From assembly GCF_000203795.2 (NCBI RefSeq), contig NW_006281102.1:848567-912566 (forward strand): a stretch of 64,000 nucleotides of DNA. Direction: 5' to 3'. The stretch's first letter is position 1. Every line of letters starts with the position of its first letter. The DNA is from Batrachochytrium dendrobatidis JAM81. Taxonomy: Eukaryota; Chytridiomycota; Chytridiomycetes; Rhizophydiales. A model generated the notes under the pieces. It was not told where the DNA came from. It made no database searches and saw nothing but the letters and a program-made list of their open reading frames with translations. Shown one piece after another: positions 9,174-21,889 of the stretch. A program made the position numbers and the translations under genes.

Positions 9174-12100
9174 ATGGACAACGACTTGGTGGGTTGGTGA
9201 TCATTTCAGGACCAAGAGTTGATGATACGGTCTTATCACTGCAATTCATATATGGAACATACTGACAACAATGAATGGCATTATTATGCTTTGTAGATCC
9301 GACAGAAACGACTTGCAAAACTGGGTGGTGCTGGAAACAAACCTACTGGTGCTGGAAGCAAACCTGCTAGTGCCAACAGCAGTCCCATCAACACCAACAT
9401 TCAACCTACTGGAAAATCTACTTCTGTGTCCATGTCCGCATCTGTTGATGCTGTTGGTGGTTTATCTGATGCAAGGTCTCGCTTCGCATCTGCTCCCACA
9501 ACTCCAGCTGTTACCACGACTCCAGTTGCTACCAAGGTGCTGTTCATCTACTATGCTTGATATCTCGTATAGAACTAGACGGGCATCAAATCAATGGTTT
9601 CTTTATTTTGAATTGCTGACTATCAATTCGTTCAGCTTATTCATACATGAAATTCATTTGCTCGTTCTGGTGTTGCTTTGTTAGACTATTCTGTCATTGG
9701 TAATTAACTCTGGACATGTTGCATTTTCTATGTTTTTAGTCATCAACTCTTGCAGAAATTGCTGTAAATACCCAAAGCACGGCCTTGGATAACTTTCTTA
9801 ATCTTACCAATGAAGATTGGCTAGATAGATCGCTTGGCTCCATCTTGCAGATTTCTCTCAAAGTACGTTTAGATTTCACTCGATCTTCAAGTCTTTTAGA
9901 TTTAATGGCAATTTCATTGATCATATGCATTGTTTGACAGCCATACTGACTTGATTTCCTTTCCAATTTGACCAGACTCCTGCTCCAAATGGTCTCATGT
10001 ATCTCCAGGAAGTTGTTGATGAATTAAAAGGCGAATCTATACCACTGGTGTTTACGACAGATATGATTGAAAGAGTCATTTATGTTCGCCTTCAAATTCC
10101 AGCAAATTCTGATCCCACGATGCCTGCTTTATTCGATTATCTCTGCGGTGTTTGGACTCGTGCCAACTCCACACGTCAGACATTAAAACAGTTTTTGGCT
10201 TTGGCTACAGAAAATCCAACGGCTGCATCCAAGGCTTGTGTGTGTGACACTGCTATTGCTTTACTACAATCTCTTGCTGTCAATTATGCTGGCCTTGTTC
10301 TTAACCCCGATATGCTTGACAATTTCCCCTTAAACCATGACTGGGGTTCTGGATTTCTTGGTTACAAGTTGCTTGAATCACACGATCCAACAAGTGTTTA
10401 TCCACGCGAGTTTATTACAGAATTTATTACTCGCTTTGAGGATGACGGACTGGAGGATATATTAGGATATACCATCAAGAGTGTCGTTACCAGCATGCGA
10501 ACAAAATCAATCATAAAGCAATACATTCAACCCATTCGTGTATTTCAGTACTTGGTGTCATTTAAACCTATTGCAAATCTGGTGACACAGCTGTCCGATT
10601 GGAACCCAGACTTTGTCAATGCACGCACAGTAGAAGTCATGTCAATATTGGGCCCTTTTTTAAGCAGAACAGGTATTTTTCCCGACTCAGATCCCGAAAT
10701 TGCTGCAAAGTATTTTTCAAGTTCAAATCCATTTGGAGAGGATATGACAGACCAGCGTGGAAACTCCATTGGTGCAAGAAACAACGCAGATGTAAAGACT
10801 GCCATGAATGGATTACGTGATGCTTCCCAGCTAGTTCATACCGATTTATTCAATATTGTTATTGCAATTATCAAGGCTGGGCCCACTTCTAGAGAATGCG
10901 TACTAGCGTTTATCTCCCATGTAGTTAAACTTAATATCAGTCGTGGTAAACTACAAGTAGATAGGCGTCAAGTGTCAACTGATGGGTTTATGCACAATCT
11001 TCTTCATGTTTGTCTAAGACTGTGTGACCCTATCATGGATGCAAGGTTCAGCAAGATTGCTTTAATTGATTTAAACTATCCAACATATACTACCAGACTA
11101 GATTTTAATGACGTTACTCGTATTCTTGTCGACAAGGATGCAGTGGATGTGCACGTTGATCAATGGAAAGCTACACACAACTCAGAAACTAACCCCCAGC
11201 CTCCAGTAAATTTTGTTACTGATATCTTTTACCTCACACTTGCTATGCATCATTATGGAGTATTGAGCACAATTCGCTATTATTCTGGGTTTATCAAGGA
11301 ACTGAATGAGATGCGCAAGCAAGCCAACAAATACAAAGCAGTTAGAGATTCAGGTGCGTGGAATCTTTTACAACCATTTGTACGCAATGCAAACGAAGAA
11401 GGACTTCGACGTCTCCAGGTAGGCATGATGATTGCTATAAAGCGTAGTGTCATTTTTGTAATGGACTTGAGCAGGCTTTCTAACTGGTATATTATGAATG
11501 ACAGAACGAAGTAGATAAGCTTGTTGGAGTCAAACTGACTATGGATGCAGGACTTATGAGTCCATCGGCTTTGGACTACACTCTGAGATTATATAATCTT
11601 ACCATGATGGTTTTAATTCGTGCTGCAAGTGGCATGACTGAAACAACATGTAGTGTTGCGTGGGATCAAGTCGCGTGTGGCAATATTGATGGGTATATTT
11701 TCAATGGCAGTTTTAGTTTGACACAAATTGAGTAGTTTTAATCTAACTTTGATATGTGATGTCCAATAGAGTGCAACTTTTTCCTCTGCCGGCTACTCCA
11801 CCCATTGAGTTTGCAGTGTTGCCTGAATGGATCATTGAAGATATTTGTGAATTTTATTTATTCATCATGAAGTATGCTTGCGTTTTAGTATTTACCTATT
11901 ATTGAATATTATACTCTATTGACCAACACATGAAAATGGTGAAAACACTGTGTTTATCTATTTTAGCAACAATCCAGTTATTCTTGAAAACCGTATATGC
12001 GATGAAATCATAACATTTAGCATGGTATTTTTGTCCAATCCAAATTACATCAGGAATCCATATCTCAAAAGCAAACTTGTCGAGGTGAGCAGTTTTAATT

Positions 12101-13611
12101 AGCTACTTTGATATTGCTCAAATACTATGTGAATACTAAATTTAGACTTGTTTAGATTCTATTCTATTTCACTATTCCGTTGTATCGTACTTCGAATGGC
12201 GAAACTCGCGGTCGCATGGATGGCGTATTTTCAACGCATACATTAGCTCGTGCGCATCTAGTGCGATCGACACTTGGATTCTATGTTGGTACGTTTTTAT
12301 TCTCAACCGCTATATCATTTTCCTATTTATACTTTTAAATTAACTGTAAAATGGGTTTGAAAACAGATGTTGAACAAACTGGAATGCATTCTCAGTTTTA
12401 TGACAAGTTCAATATTAGATATAATATTTCGCAGATTATCAAAAGTGTATGGACCGATCCTGTTCATCGAACCGCACTTGTTCAAGCTAGCAGAGACAAG
12501 GATTTCTTTGTTAAATTTGTAGCACTTCTCATGAACGACACAACCTATTTACTAGATGAAGGTCTGTCAAAGCTTAAAGAAATAGGCGGATTACAGACCG
12601 AGCTAGCTGTCCCGTTGCCTGAGAATTCCAGCGATGAAGACAAGCAAAGACGAAAAGAGCGTGAAGGTTTATTAGCTCAACATGAGCGTCAGGCACTGTC
12701 TTATGTATCTCTTTCCAACGAAACTGTTCATATGCTGCAGTATATGACCAGTCATTCTGACATCATTGAGCCCTTTATGGCTACCGAGATTGTTGAGCGA
12801 CTTGCAGCTATGCTTGATTTCAATCTTGTAGCATTGGCTGGACCTCGATGTACAGAGTTGAAGGTCACTAATCCAGAAAAGTATCGGTTTGATCCAAAGC
12901 GACTTTTGAGTGACTTGGTTGGTATTTTTGTTCATTTGGCGCATCGAACAGAATTTGTGGCTGCTGTTGCAAAAGATGGTCGATCCTACTCAAAGGAAGT
13001 GTTTGATCGCGCCTCATCGATTCTTTCTCGTCATCGGCTACTGAATGAGGTTTGCATCAAGTTGCTTGGTTTGATGAAGAAATCTGAGCGTTTTATGACT
13101 AGATGCTAACAGCAATTCCTATTTTGACCGGATGTAGATGGATATTGCTAAACTGAACGAGTTTGTTGGCAAAGTTGAGCAGACACTTTTAGCGGATAAA
13201 ATTGAGGAGGAGGAGATGGGTGATGTTCCCGATCATTTCCTTGGTACGATAGCTTGCATTATCTTTATTCGCTTTTTGATATCGATAAGAACTGCATGAT
13301 CTTTATACTTATTTTTTTCACACACCTATTGTTTGATTGAAATATCATGATTTGATACATGTATAGATCCACTACTTTACACACTGATGGAGGATCCAGT
13401 GATTCTGCCATCAAGCGGAGTCACGATTGACTTGTCGACCATCAAATCACACTTACTGTCGGATGCACACGATCCATTTAATCGACAACCACTTTCAATC
13501 GATCAAGTTAAGCCAGATGTAGAGCTAAAGGAACAGATTCAAAAATGGAAGCAAGAAAAGCAAACTTATAGGAAAACTGGAAATAGTCCTTCAATGGACA
13601 CATCCCTATGA
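9174..13611 (+). CDS. UFD2: Ubiquitin conjugation factor E4 (UFD2/UBE4)
   Basis: Eleven exons give 1109 residues: 9174-9188, 9297-9536, 9740-9862, 9976-11418, 11505-11628, 11772-11871, 11967-12084, 12156-12288, 12367-13049, 13138-13243, 13367-13611. All phases close. The N-terminus [11 protein letters not shown] is the UBE4 hallmark, followed by a Ser/Thr/Pro linker. The Ufd2 core fills residues about 160-1025, including [19 protein letters not shown]. The C-terminal U-box ([16 protein letters not shown]) starts near residue 1033. Ufd2 extends short ubiquitin chains on substrates bound to Cdc48/p97 and passes them to Rad23 or Dsk2. The 15-base first coding exon and the exon 5/6 junction (donor GTGGCA, acceptor choice 11769 or 11771) are the least certain parts. 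Confidence 0.93.
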
Positions 13612-13758
13612 TAGAGCAGTTGTTATTTTGTTGTAACAATGAATCCATCTTTTTCTGAACAGTGCAAAATGTATCAAGCAAATTTGATCCAAGGTTATCA
13701 AAAGCCATTTATTGCACAAATAAACTAAAATGACTTTGAAATGAGCAAATACATTATT

Positions 13759-14874
13759 TTATAAATCTGTCGACACGATGGTACTTTTATCTACCAAGCC
13801 TTTATCACTTGGTGGGTTTTGCGTTCTGCTATCCATGCTGCTTTGAACCCTGTTTGCTTTTGCAGAGTTTTTGACCTGATTTGCCACAGCATACAACAGC
13901 AGTGTTTCCAGATACACGTGAACCCCAGTAAATCCATACGATATCTGTCGTAGCGCTGCTTGATTGGATAAAAGCATCTCTCGTGTTGGCGCAGTAGTAA
14001 TTAGGGATATGATGTATGTGGAGCAAGCAGCTATTTCCAGAACAAGAAGCATAATGGCACGCAAATACAGACTCTTCATTTCTTGAACTTGTGCAGTAGC
14101 GTCTTTAGATTGTTGCTGACTCTTTGCAATGGTTTCTCTTGTTATAAAAAATTTTCGAACCTTGTAGATGATAAAACTGGATTGAATACCGGCAGATATT
14201 CCTGTGATGGATAGTATCATTCCTGGCCCTATTTGCTCCCACTATGTAATAGTTAATTCAAAGACGGCAACACTTTAGTCTAATTGACTGGATGGTTCAA
14301 TTTCCAGAAATGATTCATGACTTACTTTTGTTCGATAATCGTTGGGCAAAATGTCACTATTGAACCAAATTTGGTCGGTCAAAAAGGTGAAATCTGCCAC
14401 CAGATGTGCAACAATGATGCCCACTCGCACATAAGTTGTGAAATTCGAAGACATGGTGAAATTGGCATTGGTCAAAATAATAAATACACACATGATTTCA
14501 AGTTCCATCAACCCCATAACCAGCGATGCTGATATGGATAGCCAATTTCGAATGATGCGAATGGGTATGCTTTCTATATACAGATAGCCAAGCTGGGAGA
14601 TCAGAAAAAGTATAGTTACGCAGTTGATTCCAAGAAGGTATAGCGTGACTTTTCCTGCCTTTTTTTTGTAGATGACCCAATATGCAAAACTATAAACTCC
14701 TACTCCACAGAATATAATCCCGATAATATTGATGATAAGTCCTGCAATATTGAGACGATTACTTGACAATGAACTTGGATTAATCAGTGGCATTTGGATA
14801 GTGAATGAATATCGAGGCTTTCGAATTGATTGAGAAAATAGATTAGTGTTTTCTTGCCAAACAGATGATAACAA
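13759..14874 (-). CDS. Orphan seven-helix membrane protein (GPCR-like topology)
   Basis: Two exons, 14874-14326 and 14241-13759, give 343 residues; the donor is GTAAGT and the acceptor is TACATAG. Hydrophobicity suggests seven membrane helices: about residues 42-70, 79-103, 111-136, 147-170, 190-212, 245-270 and 280-307. A short N-terminal tail precedes them, and a polar, Ser/Thr-rich cytoplasmic tail ends the protein. The third loop (KSQQQSKDATAQVQEMKS) is polar and Gln-rich. The layout is that of a G-protein-coupled receptor, but I recognise no family signature (no DRY, no NPxxY). It could equally be another 7-TM family or a lineage-specific protein. The start may be a later ATG (MPLINPSS). 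Confidence 0.65.
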
Positions 14875-15819
14875 AAGAAACTAAAAAGTTTAATTTAATG
14901 GCGAATTTACAAAACGGCCATCCTGTTACACAATTGACGAGGTTTTTAATGTGTTTTGTAGTCTAAATGGCATACACGCGTAATTTGTCGATTGAATACA
15001 GCCACATTACGTAAAATGAAATACTAAATAGGAGTGTCTATAATAAACGGCCAGTCCCATGAAATGATCATTTCTACCAGATTTATTAGATAATATTGTG
15101 CCTTCTGATCTTTTCCCTGGTGGCCAGCATGTAAACAACAGTTGCATTTTTGGATTAGAACGCAAGCGTATGAGATTTTAGGATGTAGATGGGTTTGTAC
15201 AGAGTTTGATTGACAGCGAAATAGTCACTCAATATCTAGAAATCATACAATGTATGATTATGCCAAAATGAAGATAGTTTTTATTCAAAACTATAGTTTG
15301 GTCGTGTGTATCATATCATTGCCAGTGTTTATTGGATACGGCTGTAAATCAGTGCCAAGTTAGCCCTAGAACTTATAGTGTAAACGTCCATCAAAACTGA
15401 TGCTATTGGCATACCAAGTTTAAATCAAATCATCAATGATCAAAACTCGGCTCATTTTCTCAATATACTATATGACTATTCAAAGTTGGACGCTCAAATC
15501 TACCTCACAGGCAGCTGCTGGCTATCAATTTAGCAGAATGAAACCAAGTTCACAAGCTTTCATGACTGCACAAAATCATCTGATAGTGGCAAGTATCAAG
15601 GTAGATGTAAAATACAAATTCACATACTGCTAGCTCTAACAGTCTCAATATTGTGCAACCCAAGTAGATCATTTCCAAATAAATTACCACACGCCACAAA
15701 CAGAAATAATAAACTAATTAAAATAGTAGACGCTTGAACCAAGCAAAAATACATTTTCTTATCCAGTAAAAAATAATTGGATGTATAGTTGCTCAACCAG
15801 ACATTATGAAAGGCAGGCT
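14875..15819. other. Intergenic between 7-TM gene and eL37
   Basis: Contains MITE copy A (14997-15346). The rest (15347-15819) shows no gene or RNA; it includes the eL37 3' region. Confidence 0.5.
14997..15346 (+). mobile_element. MITE copy A (350 bp, both terminal repeats)
   Basis: The left end TACAGCCACATTACGTAAAA and the right end, which reads TTTACAGCCGTATCC when reverse-complemented, form a terminal inverted repeat, with TA at both outer edges. No open frame of note is inside. Ten other copies in this window share the ends or the interior (see copies B to K). It is inferred to be a non-autonomous element of Tc1/mariner type, because of the TA boundaries and the CAG start. Confidence 0.75.
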
Positions 15820-16807
15820 TTACTTGGTGGATTTCTTGGCAACACCTATTGAGCGCGTTTAAAAATGGGTTAATATAACCCGAAAGAATTGTTTCGACTA
15901 GTTTCTAACCAATCATTAAAAATAGATACCTTGACGGAAGCCGTTCTTGAAAAGACGGGGAAGGTGTTTAAGATGGGCCATGCGACCAGTACCAGTAGTC
16001 TTCCTGCGCTTGCTCTTTTCGGACCATTCGTCTAAAAGCAAATGGATCAGTCAGCAACTTTTAACATACAGCACACACATCTACAAAGATCATCTATAGA
16101 ATATAAACATACAGCTTCGGGTCTTTGCGGCAGGGTAGGCACACTGTGCGCAAGTCTTCTTTTGGATGTGGAATGAACGACGTCCACAACGACGGCAAAG
16201 AGTGTGCGACTTGTTATGACGTTTACCGAAAGAGGTTGTTCCCTTGGTCTAGATATATCCATAATTCAAAAGTGAGACTTGATACTGAAAGTGCAGTCAA
16301 TAAGTGTAAATACAATGAAGACTTCAATCACTCGACAAACAAGGATAGGCAACGGATATTTCAAGTCTTGGAGAGCAATATCCAATTCGCTTGTTGAAAG
16401 TAATCTCCAAGATTGCTCAGATTCAGCAAGACTTGAAAAATCTCAACCATCACTTTGTAATGATACAGAATAAGCAGGCAGTTGAGTGGTCATTCTGCAG
16501 TGAGGCTGAATTAAACAAGATTTGAGTGAGACTTGAACAAAGTGATCTAATATCGGCACTTTAGCAAGTAGCCATAAAGGTATACATGCATAGCCAAAGT
16601 AGATCGTTCTAGCTGCATGATCTCCTGTCCAAGTCCAGTACTCCAAGTTCCATTCAGACCTATGCATCCATCCATCCAACCCAGAGCATCGATGCATGCA
16701 CCAGCATGCCAATGGATGGATAGGCACAATGCATGCATGCTTCAATGCATAAATAGTCTTAATTGTTTCGATGCATGTTGCTGCAGACCATTATAATCAA
16801 TTACCAT
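15820..16807 (-). CDS. RPL37: Ribosomal protein eL37 (60S)
   Basis: Coding exons 16248-16113, 16031-15930 and 15845-15820 join in frame: [34 protein letters not shown], then [20 protein letters not shown] and RMAHLKHLP, ending GVAKKSTK. The two CxxC pairs of the zinc ribbon are intact (CRRC and CAQC). eL37 binds 25S/28S rRNA near the exit tunnel. The Met codon must lie in a separate upstream exon because the first recognised codon (Thr) directly follows an acceptor TCTAG. ATG|GTAATT at 16805-16807 is the best candidate; ATG|GTTGAG at 16448-16450 is the other. With a one-codon first exon the protein is 88 residues, normal for the family. Confidence 0.9.
16652..16760. repeat. ATGCAT-rich block with inverted CCATCCATC/GATGGATGG
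   Basis: About 110 bases unusually rich in ATGCAT and GCATGC words. The CCTATGCATCCATCCATCC arm and the later ATGGATGGATAGG arm are complementary and could pair. It lies inside the first intron, or just upstream of the start, of the eL37 gene, so a promoter or intronic-enhancer role for ribosomal protein expression is possible but not shown. Confidence 0.4.
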
Positions 16808-17120
16808 TTCGAAAAACTGTGTGGAGGAGAACCGAAAATACTGCCAGCTTCATCCATCAAGTCGTGCCAACTTTAGTCCTCAAATTTTACCACACACACC
16901 GTATATTTTGGTGCAATTTAGCAGCGCCAAATCCACCCACCAAATTTTAAACTTTGCATTCGAATAAAACCATCTTTATTTATCGAAACCCTAGACCCAA
17001 TCACTGCTTTAAAAGCTACGATTGAGTAAAATTATTGAATCATGTGTTGTTCTGTCATCAAAAATTAAAAAGTGTTATATAGATTAGTCAAATGTCAAAT
17101 CTAGCTCGAGTCGATCTATG
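16808..17120. other. Intergenic, no gene seen
   Basis: AT-rich stretch between the candidate eL37 first exon and the velvet gene's 3' end. No features recognised. Confidence 0.4.
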
Positions 17121-19737
17121 CTAATTCTCTTCTTTTGTGGGTGAACCGAACGTTTTCTTCTTGGTAGGTACTTTACTTCTAACCAGAAGTGGTGCGCCTT
17201 GCATAAAAAAATGATGAACAAGTGGTGGTGAAACTGTTTCAATCATTTTCAAAATAAAAAATATTAGAATTCCAATTTTTCTAGATCCGTGTCGTGATAA
17301 AAATCATACCTTGCATCCCCGGATATGTTCGTGGATTATAAGATCGAAACGGCTGTGTGATTACAGAAATTACTGCAGGTTTGGGAGAATCTGGTGTGCA
17401 TCTAAGAATCAAGGCATTAGTCAGGCCGACACAAGTTTAGCAAATCATTCAAGCAAACCTTTACCCCATAACATCGTGAATGGTAAACTTTAACGCAAAC
17501 AGGCCTTCTAAGCGAAGACATATTTCTGGAAATAAAAAATAGGCACCCCATTGTCCATTTAGATCTAAAAGACGGAAACATGCAGAGAGAGTTGACCCAA
17601 ATAAAGTTTGAATCACATTGTTTCCTGGATAAGGTTGTGAAATATGTGGTTTCGACAAATATGGTAATGTGTCGGTTGTGGTTATATTGGATTCATGCGG
17701 CATGGGTACAGAGATTGGTAGCATAGTCTATGCAGAATTTAGATTGAACAGCGGATGTAGGAATTTGACCAAGAGTTATATTTGATTAGCGTGTTTAATG
17801 ATCAACTTTGTATGGTCAGCTATTCTTACCATTGAAGTGCCAGTGGTGGCTTGAGTTGAAGTATTTAAATGTAGCATTTCTGGGTTGGCATTAAAAGAAG
17901 TCGGCATACTCGACGGATTATGGTGGATTGTTTGTGACAAGGACGAATGACTGCTCTTTTCAATATCTGCATATTCGCGCATGGTGGTTGATTCTGTTTA
18001 GAATAGAATCATATAGTGCAATTATGTCAAGACTTGGAAATAGTATATAAACAGTCTTTGCTTCTTGAAGCTGCAATTTGGCACCAGGCAAAAGCTTACC
18101 ATGATCCAGGTCTGCTATATCTTTGCCAATCAAATTGAAAGAGGATGCAGACTCTATATTACCTTTTTGATCCCAGGAAAAAGGCTGGCTTTTTTGGTAA
18201 TCATACACTTTCTTGACTTGATGTGGACTAAGAATGAGGCTAAGATCGTGCTGGCCATCAGGGGATATGAGAGTGCAGGTAGAAACAAAATGTGTAATGG
18301 GTCCAAGTCTTGAGTAGCTGGATAAAAGACGAATGTTATTTAAAAAGAAGTTGCAAGTACTTGATCCAAACCAATGAAATCATGAAGCCACAATAGGTTT
18401 AAACTAGACGACTTGTAGCCGCATTCATATAAAGTGAAACACTAAATAGGAGCGTCTGCATAATAAACTGCCAGTCTCATGAAATGATGGGTACCAAATT
18501 GCTGGACAGCATTATGCCATTTGAACCCTTTGACAAGGTTTACTGGTATTTTTCTTTCATGCTCATTTGTATAAAGCAACTGAACGAACGTTCAAGGTAG
18601 CATTCATATCGCAGGCCCAGTACATCCACCACTTGTTAATATCCAACTCTTATTTCTTACAAAACGACGAGCATTGCAAGTAAACTGGGTGATTGCATGA
18701 AAACATGTACTCCTAAAACGTGCAATCTTTGTTCTCTTGAACCAGAACGCAAACATATCTATGATATCGATACAACAAAGTAGTGTTGTATCGACATCAT
18801 CAAAACAGTCGAACCCAATATATGGATCGAAATGGATGAGTCTGGGTTTAAATTTGGTGATCGTGCAATGCACGACTACAAAAAGAGAAAGGGATAATTT
18901 TGGTTCAAAACTATAATGTGTGTATGCATCATATAGTAAACGCTGTTTGAAAGAATTGAGAATGTCAATTGAAGAAACAGCGATGTGTAGTAGGAGCGCA
19001 ATAAATATTTAAGCATCGTCTATTCCAAAGCAAAATATACTGCAGGATAAATACAAGTATTCCATTTCACACGAATGCAACTCGAATAAGACGCGATAAT
19101 CAACTTGACATGCAATTCATTGATACCAAGTTCCCATGAAATTAATGCCTTAAACACCAGCAAAGATCAATGTGTAGAATACACGTGACACATTAAAAAC
19201 CTGCACTACGTAGGATTCAGATCAGACACTGTTGCCAAAGCCAAGCCACCCACAATCTTGCCATGGTATCACTTTAGCATGGGTAATTAGCAGAGTTGGT
19301 AATTTTGTTTTCCATCACCAGCTTACTTTCTAAAAATAGTTGATGGTTGCTATAAATACTCGAGTCAACTTGCTACAAATAAAATGCCCAAGCATTTCAG
19401 ATAAAATCAGGGATGAGGTAAGGTAGCTTGCAATCAATCATAGAATGTGAATTTGTCAATCTTTAGTGACATTCAGATAGTATCAAGGTGGGTACGAATT
19501 TCTAAAACCGTACAATTATATAATCAAATAAAGGTCTAAATAGTACAAACACAACACCAATAAATTCAAAACTTACTCAAAGACTAGTTTATCTTGTCCT
19601 GGATACCGCAAACCCAATTGCAAAACAACACATGGATCAATTGTTCGACGATTCAAAATATCTCCAAATCCACAACTTCTTGTACGTTCTGGTTGGAGAA
19701 CTATGACTAGCTCGTACTTTCCCCCTTCCATGTGCAT
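17121..19737 (-). CDS. Velvet-domain transcription factor
   Basis: Six exons in frame: 19737-19577, 18317-18100, 17993-17830, 17727-17465, 17401-17310 and 17233-17121 (336 residues from MHMEGGKY). Exon 1 has KYELVIVLQPERTRSCGFG, the velvet N-terminal motif (YELxxxQQPxRARxCGFG), then RRTIDP and LQLGLRYPG. Exon 2 continues with THFVSTCTLISPDG. A Ser/His-rich insert of about 90 residues sits mid-domain. Exon 4 has TLFGSTLSACFRLLDLNG and FPEICLRLEGLFALKFTI, which match the second half, and exon 5 ends it with TQPFRSYNPRTYPGM. Velvet proteins have an NF-kB-like fold, dimerise, bind DNA and couple sporulation with metabolism. The 1.26-kb first intron contains MITE copy B. A further 5' exon is possible; an acceptor TTACAG lies just upstream. 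Confidence 0.9.
18416..19084 (+). mobile_element. MITE copy B (about 670 bp) inside a velvet-gene intron
   Basis: The left end TAGCCGCATTCATATAAAGT and the right end, reverse complement GAGTTGCATTCGTGTGAAAT, match the family's terminal repeats. The interior (about 18604-18873) matches copy G at about 21890-22150 in reverse; the similarity is visible even as translated text, but neither looks like a real protein. It is the longest copy here. Confidence 0.7.
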
Positions 19738-19773
19738 GGGATCACTTGTAAAAATGACGAGTCTGTAATACAC

Positions 19774-21889
19774 TTACTGTCAGAATATCAGCAGTAGCAA
19801 ATACCACCAGTATGGTAAAAAAATTCCTTTGTACTGCAACAAGAAATGTGCGCCTCAATACCTATACTACAGCTAGGCCTTGGTAAAAAGCACAGGAGCT
19901 TCGGACTGCTTATATATTGCTTGGCTTTGAACTTTTTCTATTTAAAAAAGCTAGTATCAGGGCTGGTCTTCGAATACTGCCGAAACATTGAAAATAGTTG
20001 CAAGCTTGGAGTGTCAAAAACCTACATGACACAGACTTTGAATTCGGTATTTATCAGGTGAAAAAGCAGCTTATGGCTCGATTGCTGTCCTTTACAATTG
20101 TTGGATCTGACACTACCCTTGATTATCTATTGACTCGTCTGTCTAGAGACACGATTATCAAATTTAAAGGAATAAATATCATTTAAACAATCAATTACAT
20201 GGCCTGCATTTTCTACTCATTATATGCATACTTGATCATTATACTCTCTTTAAGAAACTCAATAGACCCAAACATATCCACACTTGTCAGCTGCTTAGCA
20301 ACTGCTTTAGACAAGGAACGTCAGTCGAGATTCATATATGAATAGACTGAAGAGTGAATGATCATTGCTTTCATGGCGTAGCAAACTCAAAAACAAGCTA
20401 CAGGATAGTCTATTGAAATTTGAATTGATAATGCTTTTCATTAATTATAAAACTCACCTTGAAAATATACTGCGTAGGTTTTGGAGATTAGCTGTCCAAT
20501 AGCGTGCTATACGCTTGGCAAAGGAATAGGTAATACCTAAAGTTGCAATTGAAAATCTCGGCGGTGGGATTAGCAAAACCAAATATATACATATATATAG
20601 GTTTTGAGGTGATATCAGTACCCCTAGCTTGAGAATAGCTTTGAGTTCTTGGCAGTATCTATAAAGCAAGTGTATAAGTCTTGGTATCTCGGCCTATTTC
20701 AAACCTCAATTCGGCACAACAAATGTAATGAGTGTGTTTGTCAGAGTAAGAAGCTGGTGTTTAAAACGGACAAAAGAATGGTACCTTCAATTCAGTTCCT
20801 CAATTCTTCTGTTATCTAAAAATAATAAAGCTACTATCCGCTGTAACAAGATGTGGAATCGAAAGATCAAGCTGGTGATTTCAAACTACAAGTTAGGCAG
20901 AATATGGCCAATACTATGATCTGCTTTGCTTTTATTAACAAGGGACCTTTTCAACTTTTCCGTGATTCCTTGTTTTAAAAAGGCATTTTCCATTTAAACA
21001 GCACTAGTAGGTATTTAAAATCTTTGACGGTAGATTGTGCTGCGCTATATGGGTATAATAGACAGTAGGGTATTCGTTCTGTCACGAATAAGGCTTAGAA
21101 TGCTGTTACACGTGACTCTACCGAGAATGCCCGATGGTTCAAGGGTAGCGACAATGAGGATGAGAACAGGGGGATTTTTGGTTGTATAGAAACTCCAACC
21201 CACCATATTTTGGAAGCATTCAGACATCAGCAGACTGTTGTTGTAGCCCTTTAAAAACAGGAACTTTTGGCTTGTAAACTGTACAATTGTTTTAGGCTAG
21301 TGTAGACTACAGGTGAAGCGCTCAAAACTGTCGGAACAGGACCAATATCAAGCCTAGCAAGTAACTGCTGTCAGACTAAATAAGGGACGTTGTCTTATAT
21401 TTAATCAAAAAAGCAGCAGGCCGTTCAACAAACTGGCCGTATCAACAAGCTAGACTACTGCTGTGGTACAGGAAATACAATAGATGCTGTCATTCAAATC
21501 AATGGACAATCTACAATATTCGCAAAAGTACACCACCAAGAAACACGCTAATGGCGATGGTGCTGGCGATTTTTCATTTCTCCCCGTTATCATTCCCTTT
21601 GTCATTGGCTATAAGGGTAACAAGGTTTGGTGAAAGTGCCTAAATTTCCGTCAGTAGATTCTCCTTGTCAGCAGATTCGTGATTGTATCCAAGCGATCCG
21701 AACTATTTTTTGTATTACTATGGCTTGGCTGCACTGACTGCAGTTTTACTGGAAAATTAAAATTGCTCACTTGGAAGCAGTTTAGTGACGTATGCATCAT
21801 CCAAACTAGATAAATTTATTGCCGATAGCAGCCATACTATTATCAGAGTCATGACCACAATCACTCTTGAAGCATTGCTTTGAACTGGA
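19774..21889. other. Gene-poor stretch, no convincing gene
   Basis: About 2.1 kb upstream of the velvet gene with only short frames on both strands. An imperfect 31-base inverted repeat (AAAACC, then an AT run, then GGTTTT) lies at 20575-20605. Codon-like stretches around 20000-20190 and 21340-21700 cannot be assigned to any family and may be relics. Confidence 0.4.

Noticed and set aside
9018..9200. Possible alternative UFD2 first exon
   Set aside because: Its frame does not join the IRQKRLAKL exon; the ATG at 9174 with donor GTGGGT does.
21105..21150. tRNA-like text (GATGGTTCAAGGGTAG)
   Set aside because: The stems do not pair into a cloverleaf.
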